Shown piece by piece: positions 27,575-32,450 of a DNA stretch of 32,450 nt. A program made the translations under genes and the position numbers. The stretch's first letter is position 1. The number at the start of each line of letters is the position of its first letter. The DNA is from a virus: the IMG/VR virus record IMGVR_UViG_3300005735_000130, positions 1 through 32,450 of that record. The stretch is one strand, 5' to 3'. The notes below the pieces were generated by a model that was given only the letters and a program-made list of their open reading frames with translations, had not been told where the DNA came from and did no database searches.

Positions 27575-30247
27575 TTAATCTCCAAAGTCAAACAGTGTGT
27601 TAAAAGTATTTTTTGTTTCAGTGCTTGAAATATCCCATTTCAACACTCCTAATAGATTGCCCAGTTTGTTGTCTATCAATGTGCTTTCCATACTCTCTTC
27701 ATCAAATGGCAATTCTTTAAACCATATTGGAATACGCAGTTGATCCACGGGATAAGCAACCGAAGTATAATCTAAAGGATTCTTTTTCAATTTGCAAACC
27801 ATAACTTTCATGCCATCAACAATTTCTATGGAGTGTTTGTCTGAGTTCATTCTTTTTAAATTATTCCAATTGATACTGGCTCTAACATGTCCAGGCATAT
27901 TGGCTTTACCCAGTCGTTCTTCTTTTTTAGCATAATCTCCAATGTTGTTTGCACGTTTAGGAGAACCTTTCTGCCATCCAGGCAGTTTTTTAAATTCTTG
28001 TCTAAACACAGCAATTCTTTCTAAGACTTCTTTTTCTGTTTTGTCTGTCAACACTAGTAATAGTAATTCGCTTAAAAAGTTCTGTACAAATACTGGAGTG
28101 TCTGATCTTTTTAAATCAAGGCCCATTGCTTTAACTTTTCCAGCATCCTCGCCCTGGTCAGTTCTTTGTCCTTCTAGGTCATAAATTAGTACAGCATATC
28201 TTTTCTTTGTGATAAACAAACCTGATGTACTCACAGTTTCTCTACCTGCTTGTATAACATCTGATCTTGATTTTGCACAATGAAATGCATCAGCCATAAA
28301 TTTTTTAAACGAACCATTCACTTCAGCACACACTTGATCATATAATTTAATCACACTCTCTTTAGTCCATGGTATTTTGCCTTCATCTATTTCTTTTTTA
28401 AGAACATCATATGCTGAAAAATAAGCAGAATCTGTATCACCATATATAATTGCTTTGCCTACATGGTCATATTCGCCTGTTATGACTTCATTAATTTTAC
28501 CTGCCATGTGTTTTGCTATCTGTCTTCCACACAACGTTGTTGACTGTCCGATACGTTTGTCAAAAAACCTACAACCAGGATTAAGAATAGCACCATACAA
28601 ACTGTTCAAATTAATCTTTTTAACCAGTTGTCTTTTATCCCAAAATTCAATTTCTGCATCATTGCCGGCACCAACTGCTTTCTTTTTCTTTTTCTGCATT
28701 TCTTGTCTTTCAGTGTACCAACGTTTTAGCAGTCCTGGTATTACACCTTCGAACTCACTTGTAAATATTGTTCCGTTTGCACTCAGCATAAGTGGATTGT
28801 TGCTGTCAAAAATAAGTTTGTAGACTTCTGCACCACTTTTAGATTCAGATGTCCCGTCTTCCCAATCAATAGTGACCACTGCATCACGTCTTTGTTGCAT
28901 TACATATTCATATTCTAATGAACCAAAATGATTTTCCCAAGCACCAGCAAACGATTTCTTTTGCAATGTCATTTGTTCCTCAATGTATGCATCAGTATCA
29001 AGAGGTCTCAATTGTCCTAGTACACATTCAGGAGCCATGTTCAATGCTCTAATAACCGAAGGATACAGTGAATTCAAGTCCATAGAACCTATCCAATGAT
29101 GCAAACCTTTTTTAGGAAATGCCACATAAGCACCTGCGGCAGTTGAACTTTCCCTCATCTCCCTCTTAGGTCTATTAGGAACTTGTAATCCACGTCTGTG
29201 TGCTTCATTTATAATTGCTTGTTCTGTAACTGCAACTGCACCCATTGTGGTCTGTAACAACACAGTGTTTGCATGTGCTAATTCATTTGTTAAGTCTATA
29301 AATTTTAATTTTTTATCCAGTTTATCCAAAAGTGCAACGTCTTGTCTGTTGTATTCTATGAATTTTCTAAAGTCCTGATTGTACAGTTGATCTAAAGATC
29401 CTTCATAAACTGTCTTAGTTTCTCCCAGTTCATGTTCACCAATTGCATCTAATCTGTATGAATGCCTTTCTTCATAGGTATATTTTCTGTATAGTTCTAA
29501 AGAATCTAGATGAACTCTGCCCACAAGGTCATACGTTTCCTGTTCTCTGCCATATCTTTCAAATGTTCTTTTCTTAGGCAGTTGTTTCCATAAACAAAAT
29601 CTTCTAGTATCGTCTTTGCTGAGTACTTTACTGATTCTATTGATTATGTAAGGCATGTCATAGCCTTCTGAATTCCATCCACTTATAACATCTACGTCTT
29701 CAATAAGATTCAAAAATTGTTTCAGCATGTCTGCTTCAGTTTCACATATAAACACATTATCAAATTCTTCTACTAGATGCTGTGCTTGAGTAACACTCAT
29801 GTGTTTGGGTGGTACTGCTAAAGTTACTAAAGAATTCATCCATTGTAAAGAAACAGATATTGCTGTGATCGGCATAAATGGATCACTTGGCAAACTGAAA
29901 CCTCTCTCAGGATCAAAGTCTGTTTCAATATCAAAAAATGCAATCTTTAAATCAGGAGCATCTTGATTGATATAATTGGTGCTGAGACATTGAAATATAG
30001 GATTAATGTCTGATTCGAATAAATTTTTGTTTCTGTTTATTGCTAATTCTTTGTGAAAATCCTTTGTGTTTTTACAAATTATTCTATTGAGTGATTTTCC
30101 TGTTGTACTTTTGTACTTTCCTTTTGGATCCTCATAATAGAAATTGTATCTTACAGGATACTCTTTGAATACACGTTTACCGTCTTGACGTTCAACAACT
30201 CTTATGATGTCAGAGTTTCTGTCAAAAAATCCATCTATGTAACTCAT
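27575..30247 (-). CDS. 43: Family-B DNA polymerase, gp43-like
   Basis: 890 residues, near the 898 of T4 gp43. Exo I KIAFFDIETDF (D106, E108), exo II VDVISGWNSEGYDMPYI (about 190-206), and exo III region VEYNRQDVALLDKL; polymerase motif A SMDLNSLYPSVIR (about 391-403), motif B KINLNSLYGAI (about 545-555) and motif C IIYGDTDSAY (about 603-612). It should be the replicative enzyme with proofreading. The coding frame runs to FNTLFDFGD at the end, like the clamp-binding C-terminus of T4 gp43. The leader carries two RNA hairpins next to the ribosome site. Confidence 0.97.
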   Translation of the reverse strand: MSYIDGFFDRNSDIIRVVERQDGKRVFKEYPVRYNFYYEDPKGKYKSTTGKSLNRIICKNTKDFHKELAINRNKNLFESDINPIFQCLSTNYINQDAPDLKIAFFDIETDFDPERGFSLPSDPFMPITAISVSLQWMNSLVTLAVPPKHMSVTQAQHLVEEFDNVFICETEADMLKQFLNLIEDVDVISGWNSEGYDMPYIINRISKVLSKDDTRRFCLWKQLPKKRTFERYGREQETYDLVGRVHLDSLELYRKYTYEERHSYRLDAIGEHELGETKTVYEGSLDQLYNQDFRKFIEYNRQDVALLDKLDKKLKFIDLTNELAHANTVLLQTTMGAVAVTEQAIINEAHRRGLQVPNRPKREMRESSTAAGAYVAFPKKGLHHWIGSMDLNSLYPSVIRALNMAPECVLGQLRPLDTDAYIEEQMTLQKKSFAGAWENHFGSLEYEYVMQQRRDAVVTIDWEDGTSESKSGAEVYKLIFDSNNPLMLSANGTIFTSEFEGVIPGLLKRWYTERQEMQKKKKKAVGAGNDAEIEFWDKRQLVKKINLNSLYGAILNPGCRFFDKRIGQSTTLCGRQIAKHMAGKINEVITGEYDHVGKAIIYGDTDSAYFSAYDVLKKEIDEGKIPWTKESVIKLYDQVCAEVNGSFKKFMADAFHCAKSRSDVIQAGRETVSTSGLFITKKRYAVLIYDLEGQRTDQGEDAGKVKAMGLDLKRSDTPVFVQNFLSELLLLVLTDKTEKEVLERIAVFRQEFKKLPGWQKGSPKRANNIGDYAKKEERLGKANMPGHVRASINWNNLKRMNSDKHSIEIVDGMKVMVCKLKKNPLDYTSVAYPVDQLRIPIWFKELPFDEESMESTLIDNKLGNLLGVLKWDISSTETKNTFNTLFDFGD

Positions 30248-30257
30248 TTGTTCTCCT

Positions 30258-30281
30258 TTTTGTCATTTGTGGCTGACAAAA
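30258..30281 (-). promoter_or_regulatory. RNA hairpin adjoining the gp43 ribosome site, candidate translational operator (copy 2)
   Basis: On the minus strand TTTTGTCA and TGACAAAA form a perfect 8-base stem around the 8-base loop GCCACAAA. AGGAGA follows immediately and the ATG is 10 bases further. T4 gp43 represses its own translation by binding a hairpin with an 8-base loop at the same place, so an autogenous operator is likely. The loop sequence differs from that of T4. Confidence 0.65.
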
Positions 30282-30286
30282 TACCT

Positions 30287-30308
30287 AAAATCAATTGTGG
30301 CTGATATT
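30287..30308 (-). promoter_or_regulatory. Second, upstream hairpin with the same loop, candidate operator (copy 1)
   Basis: AATATCA and TGATTTT pair with one T-T mismatch around the loop GCCACAAT. TCAGCCACAA repeats exactly in both hairpins (30267-30276 and 30295-30304, 28 bases apart). The stem is weaker than in the copy next to the ribosome site. It may be a second binding site for the same protein. Confidence 0.55.
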
Positions 30309-30311
30309 GCC

Positions 30312-30551
30312 TTACTTTATATAATATAATAGTATACCTCCGAAACCCATTGCTGTCAATACTAAATTTGTTACAATCAGTGCCGGTTCTTTCCAAAGAA
30401 AGGATACTATTAACCAAACTATTCCGCCCATTGCCAAAAGCAGTGGACCTACAGGATATAGTTCAGGAAATCCTGCATTTACGAATGTGCCTACAATTAA
30501 AATTGCCGTTGCTAACCATTTTAGGTTATTGCCTGTTGTTACCTTTTCCAT
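30312..30551 (-). CDS. Small membrane protein (79 aa), three predicted spans
   Basis: Begins MEKVTTGNNLKWLATAILIV. Hydrophobic segments: about 11-27 (WLATAILIVGTFVNAG), 33-52 (PVGPLLLAMGGIVWLIVSFL) and 58-77 (LIVTNLVLTAMGFGGILLYY). Short polar loops and one Lys cluster. It has a good chance of being an inner-membrane protein; small phage membrane proteins often alter host cell envelope or act as holins, but no family is recognised. The ATG is overlapped by the 52-residue gene. The coding region also contains a sigma70-like promoter for the polymerase. Confidence 0.65.
   Translation of the reverse strand: MEKVTTGNNLKWLATAILIVGTFVNAGFPELYPVGPLLLAMGGIVWLIVSFLWKEPALIVTNLVLTAMGFGGILLYYIK
30331..30359 (-). 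promoter_or_regulatory. Sigma70-like promoter TTGACA-N17-TATACT for the DNA polymerase
   Basis: -35 TTGACA (30354-30359), 17-base spacer, -10 TATACT (30331-30336). It lies in the last codons of the 79-residue membrane gene and gives a leader of about 75 bases that contains both hairpins. Confidence 0.7.
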
Positions 30552-30697
30552 GCCAATAATGTTTTTCCTATTACCTTTGTTTTATATCCTTTAAACTTGT
30601 CAATATTATTTAGAAAATATTCTTCTAATGCTGAGAAACTTGGAAAGGTGTATTTGTTCATTACACCCACTTTGGAATTAAATTTAACGTGATTCAT
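30539..30697 (-). CDS. Small basic protein of unknown function (52 aa)
   Basis: A frame of 52 residues beginning MNHVKFNSKVGVMNKYTFPS and ending KTLLAWKR, with a SALEEYFLNNIDKFKGYK helix. It overlaps the GMP reductase stop by 14 bases and the next gene's start by 13 bases, as neighbours here do, and fills an otherwise empty 132-base gap. No good Shine-Dalgarno; coupling to the upstream gene is likely. No family recognised. Confidence 0.5.
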   Translation of the reverse strand: MNHVKFNSKVGVMNKYTFPSFSALEEYFLNNIDKFKGYKTKVIGKTLLAWKR

Positions 30698-31736
30698 ATC
30701 TATCAAATACTCTATTGATCACATTGTTTACTCTTACAAAGTGTGCCGCTTTAGGCATATCTTTAATTCTTCTTGCTCCAATATAAGTGCAGGTACTTCT
30801 TACTCCGCCTAATATCTGTTCCACAGTGTCTTTGACAGGTCCTTTGTCTTCCAGTGATACTGTTTTACCTTCTGTGCCTCTGTATCCATCTTTTCTAGCA
30901 CCATGTGTTTGAAAAGCAGATTCCGAACTCATTCCGTAGAAATATCTTCTACCATCTCTTAATTCTGTTTCACCTTCTTCGTGTCCTGCCAACATACCAC
31001 CCAACATCACAAAATGAGCACCTCCGCCCAATGCTTTGGCAATGTCTCCTGGTTGTGTACAACCACCGTCAGCAATGATGTGTCCACCAACACCGTTAGC
31101 CGCATCTGAACATTCCATAATGGCAGAAAATTGTGGAACACCAACACCTGTTTGTGTTCTTGTGGTACACACTGACCCTGGACCTATTCCAACTTTTACA
31201 ATGTCTGCACCTTTGATGATTAATTCTTCTGTCATGTTTGGTGTAACCACATTGCCTGCTATGATCACTTTGTCTGGATATTCTGTTCTAATTCTATCAA
31301 CAAAGTCCACAAATGATTCATGATAAGCATTGGCAACATCAATTGTGATACAAGGAATATCTGGAAATGCACTCATCACCTGTTTCAGTGTTTGATAATC
31401 CTGTGCGTTCTCGTCCCATATAGCACCTGTACCAACACAGGCAGATACGTATTTGAATTTCATTCCTGTGCCTGCGGCTTGTTTCCAATGATCCAATGTG
31501 TAGTGTTTTCTGATCACTGTCAACATTTTATATTCTTGTAACACTCTTGCCATGGAAAATGTACCCACACCGTCCATGTTTGATGCCATGATAGGCACAT
31601 ATGAAAGTGTTTTACCACTGTTTTTAAATTTAAATTCTCTTAAAATATCCACATCACGTCTTGAACTTAATGTTGATCTTTTAGGTTGTAATAGTACGTC
31701 TGAATAATCTAAATGTATGTTATAATCTATTCTCAT
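30684..31736 (-). CDS. guaC: GMP reductase (IMPDH/GMPR family)
   Basis: 350 residues, like the 347 of E. coli GuaC and easily aligned by eye across the whole length: DYSDVLLQPKRSTLSSRRDV, ASNMDGVGTFSMA, CITIDVANAYHE, IIAGNVVT, KVGIGPGSVCTTR with catalytic C190, DGGCTQPGDIAKALGGGA, FVMLGGMLAGHEE and YGMSSESA. No CBS insert is present, which favours GMP reductase over IMP dehydrogenase. It converts GMP to IMP with NADPH, feeding adenine from guanine nucleotides. The PRT and HIT genes elsewhere fit a purine theme. It overlaps a small basic gene. Confidence 0.9.
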   Translation of the reverse strand: MRIDYNIHLDYSDVLLQPKRSTLSSRRDVDILREFKFKNSGKTLSYVPIMASNMDGVGTFSMARVLQEYKMLTVIRKHYTLDHWKQAAGTGMKFKYVSACVGTGAIWDENAQDYQTLKQVMSAFPDIPCITIDVANAYHESFVDFVDRIRTEYPDKVIIAGNVVTPNMTEELIIKGADIVKVGIGPGSVCTTRTQTGVGVPQFSAIMECSDAANGVGGHIIADGGCTQPGDIAKALGGGAHFVMLGGMLAGHEEGETELRDGRRYFYGMSSESAFQTHGARKDGYRGTEGKTVSLEDKGPVKDTVEQILGGVRSTCTYIGARRIKDMPKAAHFVRVNNVINRVFDRYESR

Positions 31737-31737
31737 C

Positions 31738-31923
31738 TTATGCTAGGTATTTCTTTCTGTACCAACTATAAAACTTTCTGTCTTGAAAAAATTTTGCTAT
31801 ATCAGAAGCAGGTACTTGATCACTTCTGATACAATCTGCCAAGTCTTGGAATTCTTGCAACTGCTTTTCCTCTGCATTCTGTTGTCCACTTAACACTTTG
31901 ATCATTTTCTTTTTTGACAACAT
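31738..31923 (-). CDS. Small protein of unknown function (61 aa)
   Basis: Begins MLSKKKMIKVLSGQQNAEEK, helical and charged, ending SWYRKKYLA. The end FFQDRKFYSWYRKKYL looks like a small basic nucleic-acid or protein binding helix. The ATG overlaps the stop of the peroxiredoxin gene by one base and its stop is one base from GMP reductase, so the three genes form a unit. Role unknown. Confidence 0.7.
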   Translation of the reverse strand: MLSKKKMIKVLSGQQNAEEKQLQEFQDLADCIRSDQVPASDIAKFFQDRKFYSWYRKKYLA

Positions 31924-32450
31924 TATTGCGTTACTCCTACATCAACCCCTACCATTGTGTTAATGTCCGATATGGTTGTTGTTTGACTGGTTTCTAAATA
32001 ATGCATCATTTTTTCAGGTGTCGACTCAACATAAGGATCATCATCGGATCCCTCATTGTTAATGCCTGGTTCTTGCCACCATGCTTCTACAACACCGTCA
32101 TTTATAACTGCCATATATCTCCATGATCTATTTCCAAATCCTAAATGATTTTTTCCAATAAGCATACCCATGAACCTTGTGAAGTTTCCAGATCCATCTG
32201 GGATAACTTTTACGTTTTTTAATTTAAGTGAGTCTGCCCATGCGTTCATAACGAAAGAATCATTAACTGAACAACAGTAAATTTCATCTATGCCCATGCT
32301 TTTAATTTTATCTGCATTTGCTTCAAATCCTGGCAATTGTTTTGAAGTGCATGTTGGTGTGAAAGCGCCAGGTAAACTGAACAGAACAACTCTCTTGCCT
32401 GCAAAAAAATCTTGTGTTGTTTTATCGATCCAACAACCTTCTTCAAATGT
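31923..32450 (-). CDS. Peroxiredoxin (Prx5-type), N-terminus cut by window edge
   Basis: 176 codons are visible and the start lies beyond the window. Prx5 features: VVLFSLPGAFTPTCTSKQLP (peroxidatic Cys in TPTC), GIDEIYCCSVNDSFVMNAWA, and RSWRYMAVINDGVVEAWWQEPG with the conserved R. The usual resolving Cys of the atypical two-Cys type is not certain. It reduces peroxides with thiol donors and would protect the infected cell or phage enzymes. It leads an operon with the 61-residue gene and GMP reductase. Confidence 0.88.
   Translation of the reverse strand, partial: TFEEGCWIDKTTQDFFAGKRVVLFSLPGAFTPTCTSKQLPGFEANADKIKSMGIDEIYCCSVNDSFVMNAWADSLKLKNVKVIPDGSGNFTRFMGMLIGKNHLGFGNRSWRYMAVINDGVVEAWWQEPGINNEGSDDDPYVESTPEKMMHYLETSQTTTISDINTMVGVDVGVTQ

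Noticed and set aside
28455-28823. Plus-strand open frame of 122 codons opposite gp43
   Set aside because: Antisense of the polymerase palm; Leu/Ser/Phe-rich composition typical of antisense frames.
30684-31736. IMP dehydrogenase
   Set aside because: No CBS insert, length equal to GuaC and line-by-line similarity to GuaC.
1-32450. tRNA genes, CRISPR arrays, integrase, insertion sequences
   Set aside because: No cloverleaf with TTCRA, no regularly spaced repeats and no recombinase or transposase motifs were found by eye.

Overview
The window is a piece of a large, AT-rich, tailed dsDNA phage genome of the T4-like marine myovirus type (relatives infect cyanobacteria and SAR11-like bacteria). 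Evidence: a family-B DNA polymerase (gp43-like), a sliding-clamp-like protein (gp45), a DexA-type exonuclease, an rnh-type 5'-3' exonuclease, a tail-fibre-like protein, T4-type late promoter boxes (NATAAATA), tightly overlapping genes (ATGA/TAATG junctions), and many small conserved-looking proteins of unknown role. Host and exact lineage are inference. No tRNA, rRNA, CRISPR array, integrase or insertion sequence was seen.

Layout. 1-704: minus-strand nitroreductase, cut by the window edge. 771-4986: the only plus-strand block, seven genes that overlap end to end: fatty-acid desaturase, four 2-oxoglutarate (2OG)/Fe(II) oxygenase-like proteins, a GNAT-like protein and a SAM methyltransferase. 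4988-32450: everything is on the minus strand. Reading along that strand from right to left: peroxiredoxin (cut), small ORF, GMP reductase, two small ORFs, DNA polymerase, DexA-like exonuclease, sliding clamp, DpdA-like DNA 7-deazaguanine transglycosylase, small basic ORF, Gfo/Idh/MocA and Zn-type dehydrogenases, unknown ORF, QueD-like T-fold protein, small membrane protein, GT-B glycosyltransferase, ClpP-like protease, MBD4-like DNA glycosylase, unknown ORF, phosphoribosyltransferase, HIT protein, 2OG oxygenase, a 31-residue membrane peptide, two SGNH hydrolases, a small ORF, FolE, QueE, unknown ORF, 2OG oxygenase, rnh exonuclease, small ORFs, MoxR-type ATPase with a VWA/metallopeptidase partner, small ORFs, tail fibre, and a further 2OG oxygenase.

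How it fits together. FolE, QueE, a T-fold protein and DpdA form most of a pathway that makes a 7-deazaguanine base and inserts it into phage DNA; no QueC is visible here. The replication genes sit next to DpdA. A glycosyltransferase plus two sugar-type dehydrogenases, tandem SGNH hydrolases and seven 2OG oxygenases point to heavy tailoring of small molecules, glycans or proteins.

Regulation is unusually readable. Seven strong or fair sigma70-like promoters, all with a 17-base spacer, and a weaker eighth lie on the minus strand. NATAAATA late boxes precede the desaturase block, the tail fibre, one 2OG oxygenase and one small ORF. Four genes appear leaderless or nearly so. Two tandem RNA hairpins with the same eight-base loop sit just before the DNA polymerase start, in the place where T4 gp43 binds its own message. 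All functional calls come from reading motifs by eye; no database search was possible.
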